Shown here one piece after another: positions 38,210 to 48,015 of a stretch of 64,000 bases of DNA; position 1 is the stretch's first letter, and the number at the start of each line of letters is the position of its first letter. The position numbers and the translations under genes are program-made. The DNA comes from Colwellia sp. C2M11 (GTDB taxonomy: Bacteria > Pseudomonadota > Gammaproteobacteria > Enterobacterales > Alteromonadaceae): the NCBI RefSeq assembly GCF_018860915.1, contig NZ_JAHKQD010000011.1, positions 25,214-89,213 of the forward strand, given 5' to 3'. The notes below the pieces were generated by a model. The model saw only the letters and a list, made by a program, of their open reading frames with translations, did not search any database and was not told the DNA's origin.

Positions 38210-38218
38210 GGGGGGGGG
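38210..38218. repeat. Run of nine G
   Basis: A homopolymeric G tract between the convergent rmuC and NSS transporter genes, striking in this AT-rich DNA. It lies 33 bp after the rmuC stop, so it does not alter a reading frame. Confidence 0.9.
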
Positions 38219-38230
38219 CAATTTTTTATA

Positions 38231-39571
38231 TTAAAATGCGACATTAACAAAAACAATTAATAGTAGAACAGGACAAATATAACGTAAATAAAAGCCAAAT
38301 AGCTTTAACTTTATATTACTGTTTAATACCGCAATGTCGGTGATTTTATTACCTCTATTCCAAATCCAGCCAATAACAATGAAATAAAACAGCGACATTA
38401 ATGGTTGTAAAATAGTTGTAAGGGCTTGTACAACTAACCCGAATAAGACATCAAAAAAGGCAACTAATGTCATACTAGCAACTAAAACAGCACCAGAAAC
38501 TAACCAAGTTGCGTGATTACGGTTAAGTTTTCTATCTTCCACTAAATACGACACAGGTACTTCCGTTGTTGAAATGGTTGAAGTTAGTGCTGCAATAGAT
38601 AATAAAGTAAAGAAACTAAACGCAACAATTAAGCCTGTAGTACCCATAGATGAAAATAACGAAGGTAAAATTTGAAATATAAGCTGGCCTTCACCAATTA
38701 AGTGACCATTGTTAAAAACATCTTGTCCGGCATGTTGTGCAACGAATAAAGCTGGAATAATAAGTAACCCGGCTAAAAAGGCGATAAAAGTATCAAGTGC
38801 GGCAATAGAGACAACTAACTTGCCAATATTCTCACCTTTTTTCATATAAGAGCCATAGACCATCATGCCACCTACGCCAATTGACAATGAGAAAAATGCT
38901 TGCCCCATGGCTGATATAATTAATGTCGGGCTAGTTACTTGTGAAAAGTCAGGGATTAGATATAAAGCAACACCGTCAGCAGCGCCTTCTTGCTGTAGAA
39001 TGTAAATAATAAGACCAATTAGCATCATAAGTAATAAAGGCATTAAACGACTGGACCATCTTTCTATGCCGGCATGAACACCTTGGTGAATTATTGCTGC
39101 TCCTAATAAAATAAAAACGGGCGTGAACATTACATTACGTAATGTACTTGATGTTGATAACCAAGTAGATAAATCAGAAAAACCTACCAGTTCAAATAAA
39201 GCACTTAAGGCATGAGCAAGCATCCAACCGGCAACAATACTATAAAAGCTAAGCATCATCATTGCGCCGACTAGGCCAATAATACCGGCTTTTCTACCTA
39301 GTTTATTAAAACGTTTACCACAAGCTTGAGCAAGTGCACTGACAGGATTTTTTTGTGCTTGGTTACCAATATAGACTTCAGCATAGAGTGCTGGTAAGGC
39401 TAATAGCAAAGTAACAATAAGATAAACAAATAAAAAAGCACCACCACCATTATTAGCGGCTTGAGTAGGAAATCCCCATATATTGCCTAATCCAATGGCA
39501 GATCCAGCAGCAGCTAATACAAAGCCAATACGAGAATGAAATGAATCACGAGAAGTGTTAGAAATCGACAT
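38231..39571 (-). CDS. Sodium-dependent transporter, NSS family
   Basis: A 446-residue symporter of the neurotransmitter:sodium family with about 11-12 segments. The start SRIGFVLAAAGSAIGLGNIWGFP is the classic first segment with the unwound sodium and substrate site. The bacterial branch usually carries amino acids; the substrate is not visible. It is convergent with rmuC. Confidence 0.93.
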   Translation of the reverse strand: MSISNTSRDSFHSRIGFVLAAAGSAIGLGNIWGFPTQAANNGGGAFLFVYLIVTLLLALPALYAEVYIGNQAQKNPVSALAQACGKRFNKLGRKAGIIGLVGAMMMLSFYSIVAGWMLAHALSALFELVGFSDLSTWLSTSSTLRNVMFTPVFILLGAAIIHQGVHAGIERWSSRLMPLLLMMLIGLIIYILQQEGAADGVALYLIPDFSQVTSPTLIISAMGQAFFSLSIGVGGMMVYGSYMKKGENIGKLVVSIAALDTFIAFLAGLLIIPALFVAQHAGQDVFNNGHLIGEGQLIFQILPSLFSSMGTTGLIVAFSFFTLLSIAALTSTISTTEVPVSYLVEDRKLNRNHATWLVSGAVLVASMTLVAFFDVLFGLVVQALTTILQPLMSLFYFIVIGWIWNRGNKITDIAVLNSNIKLKLFGFYLRYICPVLLLIVFVNVAF

Positions 39572-39739
39572 AGAATATAAATTGTTTTGAGTAATACATA
39601 TATTAACTTGTGAGCTTACCTAGTATGAGCGCTAAGGGGAAGTGATAATCATCCTTGTCGGTGATTAATGCTACTTTCCAACAAAATAATTTATGCTATC
39701 ATTTGCAAAATTTTGAATTAGTGTTGAGATCCAACAAAT

Positions 39740-40396
39740 ATGCTTCAGTATCAAATCATTCCTGTAACGCCTTTTCAGCAAAACTGTACTCTATTTTGGT
39801 GTGATGAAACCAAGCAAGCTGCTGTGATTGATCCTGGAGGAGACATTGATAAAGTGATTGATGCCATTGATAAGCACCAATTAACCTTAAATAAAGTACT
39901 CTTAACTCATGCTCATATTGATCACGCTGGCGCAACTCATGCACTAGCTACACATTATGGTGTTGAAATTGAAGGACCACATAAAGAAGACCAGTTTTGG
40001 ATTGACTTGATTGAAGAACAAAAGCAACGCTTTGGTTTTTCATATGCAGAATCTTTCATACCTAATCGATTTTTAGATCAAGGTGATAGAGTGACCTTTG
40101 GTAACATTACCTTAGAAGTTTATTTTTGTCCTGGACATACACCTGGGCATGTTATTTTTTTTCATCGAGAATCTAAATTAGCGCAAGTAGGCGATGTGTT
40201 ATTTCAGGGATCCATAGGTAGAACAGATTTCCCTCGTGGAGATAAGGCGACTTTGATTAACTCTATTAGAAATAATATTTTTCCATTAGGTGATGAGGTA
40301 CGATTTATTCCTGGTCATGGTCCAATGGGAACGTTTGGACAAGAGCGACGTACTAATCCATATGTAAGTGATAAAGCTGTAGGAGTGAATAGATAG
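39740..40396 (+). CDS. MBL-fold metallo-hydrolase (YcbL/glyoxalase II-like)
   Basis: A 218-residue metallo-beta-lactamase-fold hydrolase with the binuclear site motif THAHIDHAG (His57, His59, Asp61, His62) and later CPGHTPGHV, GDVLFQGSIGRTDFP and IPGHGPMGT. Pattern and length match YcbL, a glyoxalase II-like enzyme. One base separates it from the channel gene downstream, so the two share a transcript. Confidence 0.9.
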   Translation: MLQYQIIPVTPFQQNCTLFWCDETKQAAVIDPGGDIDKVIDAIDKHQLTLNKVLLTHAHIDHAGATHALATHYGVEIEGPHKEDQFWIDLIEEQKQRFGFSYAESFIPNRFLDQGDRVTFGNITLEVYFCPGHTPGHVIFFHRESKLAQVGDVLFQGSIGRTDFPRGDKATLINSIRNNIFPLGDEVRFIPGHGPMGTFGQERRTNPYVSDKAVGVNR

Positions 40397-40397
40397 T

Positions 40398-41228
40398 ATG
40401 AACAGTTTTATTTTTAGAGCTCAACGACGTTTAAAGATAATAGACTCGAGTAAATTATTTCAGGGCGTTGTTATTGCCGTTATTTTGCTATCTGCATTAT
40501 TGATTGGCGCAAAAACACATAATTTATCCGCGAATGCGATGGCTGTACTGACGCTATTAGATTTGTGTATTACTATCTTTTTTGTTATTGAAATAACCAT
40601 TCGTTTTTTTGCTCATCAAGATAAAAAGCAATTTTTTCGTAGTGGTTGGAATGTATTCGACACCTTTATTGTTATTGGAAGTTTAATTCCACTTGGCGGA
40701 TCGGGCGTACTATTAGCTAGGTTGTTAAGAGTTTTCAGGGTTTTACGTTTAGTTTCAATGGTGCCAGAGTTAAGGTTACTGATTAATTCGTTGCTTAAAG
40801 CCATTCCTCGTATGGGCTACATCGCTTTACTAATGTTTGTTATATTTTATATTTATGCCGCCGTGGGAAGCATGTACTTTCATCAAATTAATGAAACATT
40901 ATGGGGTGATGTGTCTATTTCTATGTTGACGTTATTCCGAGTTGCTACCTTTGAAGATTGGACTGACGTAATGTATGAAACGATGGCAGTCCATCCTTTT
41001 AGTTGGATTTATTATTTAACTTTCATCTTTCTAACTGCCTTTATTTTCTTAAATATGATGGTTGGTACAGTGCTTGAGGTGATGAGTCAAGAACATGAGA
41101 ATCATCGAGCAGAGCAGCATGGTGAAACAGGTGATGGTGGTGAGCCTGCAAGTCGTGCTCAAATTGATAAACTTGAGCAAGAGTTAGCAGAAATTAAACG
41201 CTTGATAGTAACAACACAATCAAAATAA
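40398..41228 (+). CDS. Voltage-gated sodium channel (NaChBac/NavAb-type)
   Basis: A 276-residue one-domain, six-segment channel that works as a tetramer in the inner membrane. The S4 sensor has arginines at every third place (Arg108, 111, 114, 117 in LLARLLRVFRVLRL). The pore loop reads TFEDWTD (184-190), at the place of the TLESWAS filter of NaChBac, so the key Glu186 is kept. The C-terminal tail ends in a heptad coiled coil (IDKLEQELAEIKRLI), the usual tetramer bundle. Sodium selectivity is likely but the filter differs from model channels. Confidence 0.9.
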   Translation: MNSFIFRAQRRLKIIDSSKLFQGVVIAVILLSALLIGAKTHNLSANAMAVLTLLDLCITIFFVIEITIRFFAHQDKKQFFRSGWNVFDTFIVIGSLIPLGGSGVLLARLLRVFRVLRLVSMVPELRLLINSLLKAIPRMGYIALLMFVIFYIYAAVGSMYFHQINETLWGDVSISMLTLFRVATFEDWTDVMYETMAVHPFSWIYYLTFIFLTAFIFLNMMVGTVLEVMSQEHENHRAEQHGETGDGGEPASRAQIDKLEQELAEIKRLIVTTQSK

Positions 41229-42104
41229 TTATGGCGCTTCTTCAAGCGCCATTGCTGCCATTTTCATGGTACCTTCAAAAGATTTGGTACCTGCGATGAA
41301 CAAGCCATTATGGCAAAACATGGCATCACTAATACCGGTTATAGCCTGAAGTGCTTCATCAGCTAGGCCGGCCCAAGCTTTGGGCAAAGGTTTTCTATCA
41401 TCAAAGGAACCAAGCTCAGCTGGTACGGTTTGAATTCGCCACTGGCCAGTTTCTGATGGGTAAACAATATAGAGTGCTTCATCTGAAAGTGCGTGTACAG
41501 TTCTTTTCCATGGTGTATATTTTTCTAAAACAATAACTCTTGGATCTACTGAATTTTCAATAGCGTTAGCGACTATTTCTTTGGCATTGATTCCACTACT
41601 TGCAGAAGCAATAAAGCGTGTTAAAACACGTAATGCAAAATCAACAGCTTCATTAAAACAGTCATCAAAGTGACTATCTTCTTGCCAAGTTGGATTAAAC
41701 ATTGAAATAGTTTGGCTAAGGCTAATTCCTGTGGATACACCTTTAACATGTCCGCAATCTATAGCATCAATGGTTGATACAAGTTCGGCATCTACGGAAT
41801 TGGCAACATCTTGGTTACCTTGGCAAATTTCTAAACCATATTTTTGCCAAATTAATCCAAAAGAAGAATATGGAATACCGTTGTTACGTTCTCCAGCTCC
41901 TCCACGTTGGTGATGATCAAAACGATTTGTGTCAGGATTATATTCACCACCCACATCAATCACAATATCGGCTTTACTAATAATAGCTAAATCACGGGTT
42001 CGTATCAGATTAAAAGAAGAAAAAATCTTTTTTAGGGCTGCAACACTGAAAACGTCATCAGCATGAAAATTACCATTATGGGTTACTATCGTTTTATCAT
42101 TCAT
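41229..42104 (-). CDS. MYG1 family protein (UPF0160)
   Basis: A 291-residue DHH-like phosphoesterase-family protein. The metal motifs are THNGNFHADDVFSVAAL (His9, His14, Asp16, Asp17) and NRFDHHQRGG. Eukaryotic MYG1 is a 3'-5' exoribonuclease; the bacterial role is not established to my knowledge. Its stop lies directly beside the stop of the convergent channel gene. Confidence 0.9.
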   Translation of the reverse strand: MNDKTIVTHNGNFHADDVFSVAALKKIFSSFNLIRTRDLAIISKADIVIDVGGEYNPDTNRFDHHQRGGAGERNNGIPYSSFGLIWQKYGLEICQGNQDVANSVDAELVSTIDAIDCGHVKGVSTGISLSQTISMFNPTWQEDSHFDDCFNEAVDFALRVLTRFIASASSGINAKEIVANAIENSVDPRVIVLEKYTPWKRTVHALSDEALYIVYPSETGQWRIQTVPAELGSFDDRKPLPKAWAGLADEALQAITGISDAMFCHNGLFIAGTKSFEGTMKMAAMALEEAP

Positions 42105-42268
42105 TTGTTTGGTATCATTTTAGAAAGGAATAAGAAGCAGCTACATGTTTGTGGCCTAATTTTAACTATTGATAAGTTAAGCTATAGGCGAATTCTATAT
42201 GAAGATAACTAACAAAAATAGCCTAGATAAGTTAAAATTCGTCACAGTTTATTATAAGAGCCAGAAGT

Positions 42269-42820
42269 ATGTCGTTAGAAATACAACTTAGTAAAGAAGA
42301 TTTAAGAAAAAAGAAACCTACGCGTGATGAATATTTAAAGAAAGCTAAAACCCCTGTTGTATTGGTATTAGATAATGTTACTAATAGCTATAATATAGGC
42401 TCATTTATTCGTTTAGCAGATGCTTTTGCTATTGAAAAAATCATTGTTTGTGGTGCGTTAACTATTTCAGATAAAAAATTAAGAAAAGCCTCTAGAAATG
42501 AAGCTAAATGGGTATGTATTGAGTACAGTGATAGTACAGCATTAAGTATACAATCGTTAATTAATAGTGGTTACACCATTTTTGGTGTAGAACTATGTCA
42601 TGAGTCAGTCGATTATAAAAATGTGTCTTATCCGTCTCCTTGTGCATTAGTTTTGGGGAATGAGCGTAAAGGTGTTAGTGAAGTAGCACTAAAGTTAAGT
42701 CATCAGCAAATTCATATTTCTATGTTTGGTATGGGGAATTCTTTGAATGTATCTACTGCGGGTGCCATTATTTTAGCTGAATGTACAAGTCAAATTCGTC
42801 ATGAAATGCAAACTCAATAG
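42269..42820 (+). CDS. TrmH-family RNA methyltransferase
   Basis: A 183-residue SPOUT methyltransferase. Motif 1 is DNVTNSYNIGSFIRLADAF, motif 2 LVLGNERKGVSEVAL, motif 3 ISMFGMGNSLNVSTAGAI, which forms the SAM-binding trefoil knot. It would 2'-O-methylate a tRNA or rRNA ribose; the target is unknown. It lacks the extra N-terminal substrate-binding domain of RlmB. Confidence 0.9.
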   Translation: MSLEIQLSKEDLRKKKPTRDEYLKKAKTPVVLVLDNVTNSYNIGSFIRLADAFAIEKIIVCGALTISDKKLRKASRNEAKWVCIEYSDSTALSIQSLINSGYTIFGVELCHESVDYKNVSYPSPCALVLGNERKGVSEVALKLSHQQIHISMFGMGNSLNVSTAGAIILAECTSQIRHEMQTQ

Positions 42821-42839
42821 TGTGAGTGCTAGATATAAG

Positions 42840-43763
42840 TTAATCATTTTTTTTCTGCTTTTGCTCGGGTGAAAGTGATAATAAGTCTAGCCAATTAACA
42901 ATAATATTTTTATTGTTAATATGAGGATAAAAAGCTTTCTCAATTTCACCTGATGCTCGTAATATATTTAACCCTTTACGAAGCGCCTCATAAATTTTTG
43001 AACTGTTAGCAATATTTTTCGATACTACAAAATGCCGAGACTCTGTAAATGCTACTTTTATTCCTTTGATAGGCTCTAAAATTAAGCCGTTGCAGTTAAA
43101 AACAATTTTTTTATTGCCAATCATAATTAACTCACCAAAATACAAATCACCTCGGCCATATTTAATCATATTGCACATGTTTTCTGTTTTTGTCGTATAC
43201 AGGTGGGTGAGTTCTAGATTTTTTATTGCTGCTTGATCAAATATCCAATTTTGGGATGTTATAACTATGTAATCTCGTAGGGTTTGTAATGATGTAATAC
43301 CTTTTGATTTATTGATATTAATGTGTTCTTCAATTTCTTTTCGTTTATCAGGAAGTGCAAAGAAACCTTTTTGAAATTCACCCTCTGCAAATATAGGTGG
43401 GGCAGTATAAAAATGTTTTTGAGATATTTGTGATAACCAAATTGAATCACCAGGTATTGCTATTCTACCTTTATAAGCTTCGAATAAGCTTCTTGAATAA
43501 TTTGGCATCGAATTAAAGGATAAGGTTGCATTAAACCCACCAAGCTGTAGAGCTTTACAGATCAACATTATTTGCGTTGAAGCTTTCGTAGCATAGTCAT
43601 TTTGATAACTGTTAATATCAGTACATTTTTTATTTCCTAGCCATTTTTTATAATTAGTTATCTCATGAGGCAAGCCACTAATGACTATCTCTTGCGCATA
43701 ACTAGCGAAGGTAGAAAAAATGAGAAGTAGATGAAATATTAAGTATAAAGTGACTTTATGCAT
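42840..43763 (-). CDS. Periplasmic solute-binding protein
   Basis: A 307-residue exported protein (signal peptide 1-23, ending SYA) that looks like a type II periplasmic binding protein of the SBP_bac_3 kind, with a late stretch ESRHFVVSKNIANSSKIYEALRKGL. There is no ABC transporter nearby, so it may be an orphan sensor-type protein. The ligand is unknown. It ends facing the TrmH-type gene. Confidence 0.7.
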   Translation of the reverse strand: MHKVTLYLIFHLLLIFSTFASYAQEIVISGLPHEITNYKKWLGNKKCTDINSYQNDYATKASTQIMLICKALQLGGFNATLSFNSMPNYSRSLFEAYKGRIAIPGDSIWLSQISQKHFYTAPPIFAEGEFQKGFFALPDKRKEIEEHININKSKGITSLQTLRDYIVITSQNWIFDQAAIKNLELTHLYTTKTENMCNMIKYGRGDLYFGELIMIGNKKIVFNCNGLILEPIKGIKVAFTESRHFVVSKNIANSSKIYEALRKGLNILRASGEIEKAFYPHINNKNIIVNWLDLLSLSPEQKQKKND

Positions 43764-43949
43764 TACTTATTCTAATTATATTTGTAAATTTAATGATAAT
43801 GTAAATAAAAAGGGTTATTAACATGACTTCTTCTTGAAAAGCACTCAACAGATGCAATTAGTTTTTGTAGCTCTTACCTATAATTCTTTTTAAGTCGTAA
43901 ATAAACCCTGTGTATAACACTTTATATGTTTATTTATGTGTTGCAATCA

Positions 43950-44405
43950 TTATTGTGACTTTTGATAACGCATTAAAATTTTATCTAAGTGATTAGCAAA
44001 GCTTTGACGATCACTTTGATTTAATGCTGATGGTCCTCCTGTTTGAACACCACTAGCACGCATGGTATCCATAAAATCACGAATATTTAATTTAGATTTT
44101 ATATTCTCTTTGGTAAACAGCTCACCTCTTGGGCTTAAAGCTATGGCCGATTTACTAATAACTTCGTCAGCTAAAGGGATGTCTGACGTTATTACTAAAT
44201 CATTTATATTGATTCTTTTTACAATTTCATCATCAGCGACATCAAAACCTGAGTTGACTTGCATAAAATTAATAACACGTGATGGTGGTATACGAATATG
44301 ATGATTAGCGACCAGTGTCGTTTCAATTCCAGTTCGTTCAGCCGCTTTAAATAATATTTCTTTTATTACAACTGGACAGGCATCTGCATCAACCCAAATT
44401 TTCAT
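43950..44405 (-). CDS. UPF0178 family protein (YaiI/YqxD)
   Basis: A 151-residue PIN-like fold protein of unknown function. The start [18 protein letters not shown] and [13 protein letters not shown] are the family signatures, and the C terminus has [18 protein letters not shown]. It stands between unrelated genes. The 186 bp upstream to 43764 hold nothing I recognise. Confidence 0.9.
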   Translation of the reverse strand: MKIWVDADACPVVIKEILFKAAERTGIETTLVANHHIRIPPSRVINFMQVNSGFDVADDEIVKRININDLVITSDIPLADEVISKSAIALSPRGELFTKENIKSKLNIRDFMDTMRASGVQTGGPSALNQSDRQSFANHLDKILMRYQKSQ

Positions 44406-44520
44406 AAATGCTCCCCAATCTTATTATGCATGCTGTAGCAATAATTATGTATATTGATATGATAACGTATTATTCAAATATGAGTATAGCGCTCATTTTA
44501 AGTCAATAATAAAGAAATAA

Positions 44521-44889
44521 ATGGCTACCACTGAATCAATTAAACCGCATTACGAGCAAATTTGGCAAACAGTACAGTTAATTCCTAAAGGAAAAGTTGC
44601 TTGTTATGGCCAAATCGCTGATCTCGCTGGCTTACCTGGTAGGGCAAGATTAGTAGGTAAAGCCTTAAGTAAAATACCTAAAGGAGGCTGGCAAGGAAAA
44701 TTAGTACCTTGGTATCGTGTTATTAATTCACAAGGTAAAATTTCATTTCCAATAAATAGTCCATATTTTTTAGAGCAAAAGCAGCTTTTACAAGGTGAAA
44801 ATATAGTTGTTCTGGGCGTAAAAATTAAGCTGAAAGATTTTCAATGGCAGCCTGACTATACAGAACTACTATTTTTGTTGAAATTTTAA
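44521..44889 (+). CDS. DNA alkyltransferase-like protein
   Basis: A 122-residue ATL protein related to the DNA-binding part of O6-methylguanine-DNA methyltransferase. The active-site PCHRV is replaced by PWYRV (63-67), so there is no acceptor Cys and the protein cannot repair by itself. ATLs bind O6-alkylguanine and flag it for nucleotide excision repair. The helix-turn-helix GRARLVGKAL with its Arg finger is intact. The C-terminal 20 residues go beyond the usual ATL end. Confidence 0.9.
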   Translation: MATTESIKPHYEQIWQTVQLIPKGKVACYGQIADLAGLPGRARLVGKALSKIPKGGWQGKLVPWYRVINSQGKISFPINSPYFLEQKQLLQGENIVVLGVKIKLKDFQWQPDYTELLFLLKF

Positions 44890-45350
44890 AACATTCAAAC
44901 CTGGTTAAAATATACATATTTGTTTGAATAACACCCAAAAATGACTTGTTTAGAGGTTTAATTACAAGATTTAGCCAAGAGGAACGTGTTTTTAATAGCC
45001 GAATAGTGTAAATAAAGTTGACTTAGTACGAATGAATTAGTAAAACATATATAGCAAAAACAAATGTGTCTATTTTAGGCCTTTTTGCTCAAGTAATAAT
45101 CAAAAAAGACCATATATGAATCTAAAGCATCTATTAATCCAGATATTTAATGATGATTTTGTGATATTTTTTATTTATTACTCGAATAAATAAATAACTT
45201 TATAACTACCACCTTGACAGTTTGTTTGTCATTTGGGATTATTGATAGGTTGTATAAAAAAAAGTTACAAATAATAAAACGACAGATTTTTATATTTGCG
45301 GTAACAAAAATCTTTGTTATCAAAATTTAAATAGCAATTGGTTGGGAACT
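44890..45350. promoter_or_regulatory. Long leader of the TonB2 operon with a candidate promoter
   Basis: Some 460 bp with no open frame. The best promoter is TTGACA at 45214-45219 and GATTAT at 45237-45242 with a 17-bp spacer, about 100 bp before the DUF3450 gene. An 8-bp inverted repeat ATTCAAAC/GTTTGAAT (44892-44926) may end the upstream gene. No clear Fur site was seen. Confidence 0.45.
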
Positions 45351-46130
45351 ATGTCCAAAGTAAGTAAGAAAAGCCTCATCGCTACGGCAATGGTAGGCGC
45401 ACTAGCATTAACAGGTAGTAATATCGCTGCTGCTGATGCATTAACAGATCTTCAAAAAGCTGAAGCTACAATATTTAAGCAGTCAGCTAAATCACAAGCC
45501 AAAATCAACACTATTTACGAACAAACGCAAGAACTTCTTGCTGAATACCGTAATACCGTTGATGAAGCAGATGTTTTACGTGGTTATAATGATCATGTTC
45601 AACGTATGGTTGATGATCAAAAAGCAAATATCGCATCATTACAAAAGCAAATTGATGGTATTGATAAAATTAAACAAGGTGTTGTGCCATTGATGTACAA
45701 AATGATCGATACCTTGGAAAAATATATCGAACTTGACGTTCCAATGAACATTGAACGTCGTAAAGAGCGTGTTGCTAATTTACACAACGTAATGTCAAAT
45801 TCAAATGTTACTACTTCTGAGCAGTTCCGCTTAGTACTTGAAGCATATGAAATTGAAGCAGGTTACGGCACAATCTTTGATGCTTATCAAGCAGAAATGG
45901 ATTTTGGTGGTACAACCTTAACAGCTGATTTCGTTCATATGGGCAGAATCGCTTTTGTTGCACAATCTCTAGATGGTAAACGTTCTTGGTTATGGAATAA
46001 CCAAAGTCGTGCATGGGAAGAATTAGGTGATGAATATTTAAAACCTATTAAAGATGCTATCGCTATGGCGCGTAAGCAACTTCCACCAGATTTAGCTAAA
46101 TTACCAGTATTTGCAGCAGGAGCAGAATAA
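45351..46130 (+). CDS. DUF3450 protein, first gene of TonB2 operon
   Basis: A 259-residue exported protein of the DUF3450 family, regularly the first gene of TonB2 operons in Vibrio and Alteromonadales. A signal peptide (ending IAAA) is followed by a long coiled coil (about 40-115), and a C-terminal domain with FVHMGRIAFVAQSLDGKRSWLWN. I use ATG 45351; an upstream TTG (45342) would add three residues. Its stop overlaps the ttpC start (TAATG). It probably aids TonB2-dependent uptake in the periplasm. Confidence 0.88.
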   Translation: MSKVSKKSLIATAMVGALALTGSNIAAADALTDLQKAEATIFKQSAKSQAKINTIYEQTQELLAEYRNTVDEADVLRGYNDHVQRMVDDQKANIASLQKQIDGIDKIKQGVVPLMYKMIDTLEKYIELDVPMNIERRKERVANLHNVMSNSNVTTSEQFRLVLEAYEIEAGYGTIFDAYQAEMDFGGTTLTADFVHMGRIAFVAQSLDGKRSWLWNNQSRAWEELGDEYLKPIKDAIAMARKQLPPDLAKLPVFAAGAE

Positions 46131-47479
46131 TGAGAAAAGTTATTAATTTTGTAACGCTAGCAGTAGTAATGTCAGCTGGTTTTGTTGCAACAACACAAGC
46201 GAATCAGTTAGATGATTTACTAAAACAAGTTAAATCTGATCGTATTTCAGAAGCTAAACTTGATAAAAAACGTGAAGCTGAATTTACGTCAGCACGTGCT
46301 GATAAACAAGCACTTTTAAATAAAGCTAAAAAAGAACTTGCGAATCAAAATGCGCGTAACGCACGTTTAACAAAAGAATATGCAGATAACGAAATTGCAT
46401 TAGCACAAAAAGAAGTTGAACTTGATAATGCTACAGGCACATTAGGTGAAATGTTTGGTGTTTCTCGTGCTGCAGCTGCAGGCGCTTATGGCCAAATTGC
46501 TACTTCTATCGTAAGTGCAGAATTCCCTGGCCGTGGCGAAACGTTAAACCGTATCGCGAATGCTAAAGAAATTCCTGCTTTAGAAGATCTTGAAGAGTTA
46601 TGGTTTGCTTTACAAACTGAAATGACTGAATCAGGTAAAGTTTCTAAGTTTACTGCTGAAGTAACAAACTTAGATGGTTCTAAAACTACTCAAACGATTA
46701 CTCGTATCGGTACATTTAACCTAGTTTCTGCAGATGGTTACTTAACTTATAACGATGAAGTTGGTCAGGTTCAACCGTTAGCTAAACAACCAGCAGGTTA
46801 TATTTCTGATACAGCATCTGGTTTCTTCAACACTAGTTCAGGTTATGCTGGTGTATATGTGGATCCTTCACGTGGTGGTATTTTATCACTAGAAACACGT
46901 AAGAAAACACTTGAAGAATTCTTCCATGAAGGTAAAGAAGTTGGTTACGCTATCACGGTTCTTTTAATCATTGGTTTATTGATTGCGCTTGAACGTATTA
47001 TCGTTTTAGGTAGTATTACTTCTAAGATTAAATCTCAAGAGAAAAATCTTGATACACCAAATAGTAACAACCCATTAGGTCGTTTACTTCAAATTTATCA
47101 TGATAACAAGTCAGTTGATGCTGAAACATTAGAGCTTAAACTTGATGAAGGTATCTTACGTGAAACACCTAAAATTGACCGTGGTGTTAACTTAATCAAA
47201 ATGTTTGCTGCTATAGCTCCTCTAATGGGTCTATTAGGTACAGTAATCGGTATGATTATGACTTTCCAAACAATTACATTGTTTGGTACTGGTGACCCGA
47301 AAATTATGGCGGGTAACATCTCTCTAGCATTAGTTACAACAGCATTAGGTTTGATTTGTGCATTACCACTTATTCTTATCCACTCAATTGTTGCAGGTAA
47401 AGCGAAAAGCGTTTTACAAAAACTAGACGAGCAAAGTGCAGGCTTAATTGCTGCGATTGCTGAGAAGGAGTCTAAATAA
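46130..47479 (+). CDS. ttpC: TtpC, extended ExbB/TolQ-type TonB2 subunit
   Basis: A 449-residue protein with a signal-like N terminus, a coiled-coil periplasmic part (about 30-110) and a C-terminal MotA/TolQ/ExbB domain (three membrane segments: near 275-297, then GLLGTVIGMIMTF and ALVTTALGLICALPLI). This matches TtpC, the extra subunit needed by TonB2 systems in Vibrio. Both ends overlap neighbouring genes by one base, so translation is coupled. Confidence 0.9.
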   Translation: MRKVINFVTLAVVMSAGFVATTQANQLDDLLKQVKSDRISEAKLDKKREAEFTSARADKQALLNKAKKELANQNARNARLTKEYADNEIALAQKEVELDNATGTLGEMFGVSRAAAAGAYGQIATSIVSAEFPGRGETLNRIANAKEIPALEDLEELWFALQTEMTESGKVSKFTAEVTNLDGSKTTQTITRIGTFNLVSADGYLTYNDEVGQVQPLAKQPAGYISDTASGFFNTSSGYAGVYVDPSRGGILSLETRKKTLEEFFHEGKEVGYAITVLLIIGLLIALERIIVLGSITSKIKSQEKNLDTPNSNNPLGRLLQIYHDNKSVDAETLELKLDEGILRETPKIDRGVNLIKMFAAIAPLMGLLGTVIGMIMTFQTITLFGTGDPKIMAGNISLALVTTALGLICALPLILIHSIVAGKAKSVLQKLDEQSAGLIAAIAEKESK

Positions 47480-48003
47480 TGTTATTCCTGATAGAGCTTT
47501 GGGAATCTGTCAGGGGTTTTATTGCAACTGGCGGTAACGTACTGTACGTTGTTGCCTTTGCACTCTTATTGATGTGGATAATGATGATAGAACGCTATTG
47601 GTTCTTATCAGCAATCTACCCAACAATGAAGAAAGATATTGTTTCTCGTTGGGATGCACGCTCAGACACAACGTCTTGGTATGCACATCGTATTAGAGAG
47701 ACTTGGATTTCCGAAGCAAACGAACTGCTTGAACAACGCATGGTAACTATCAGAACATTAGTGGCAATGTGTCCATTAATTGGTTTGTTAGGAACTGTAA
47801 CCGGTATGATTGGTGTGTTTGAAACAATGGCACAACAAGGTACAGGTAATCCGCGATTAATGGCCGCAGGTATATCGCAAGCAACAATTCCGACTATGGC
47901 CGGTATGGTAGCAGCGTTATCTGGTGTGTTTTTTAGTTCAAGACTAGACGCTCAAGTTAAACTAGCAAAGGCTAAACTGGTTGACAGTTTACCTCATCAC
48001 TAG
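47479..48003 (+). CDS. exbB: ExbB-type proton channel subunit
   Basis: A 174-residue inner-membrane protein with three segments of the MotA/TolQ/ExbB fold: the first near 20-40, then CPLIGLLGTVTGMIGVFETM and ISQATIPTMAGMVAALSGVFFS. It forms the proton-driven motor with ExbD. Short size matches ExbB2 of TonB2 systems. Confidence 0.93.
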   Translation: MLFLIELWESVRGFIATGGNVLYVVAFALLLMWIMMIERYWFLSAIYPTMKKDIVSRWDARSDTTSWYAHRIRETWISEANELLEQRMVTIRTLVAMCPLIGLLGTVTGMIGVFETMAQQGTGNPRLMAAGISQATIPTMAGMVAALSGVFFSSRLDAQVKLAKAKLVDSLPHH

Positions 48004-48015
48004 AGAGATATTTTC

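Noticed and set aside
45214..45231. TTGACAGTTTGTTTGTCA before the TonB2 operon looks like the purine operator
   Set aside because: The half sites are 9 bases apart and not 6, and the TTGACA fits better as a -35 element with a -10 17 bases on.
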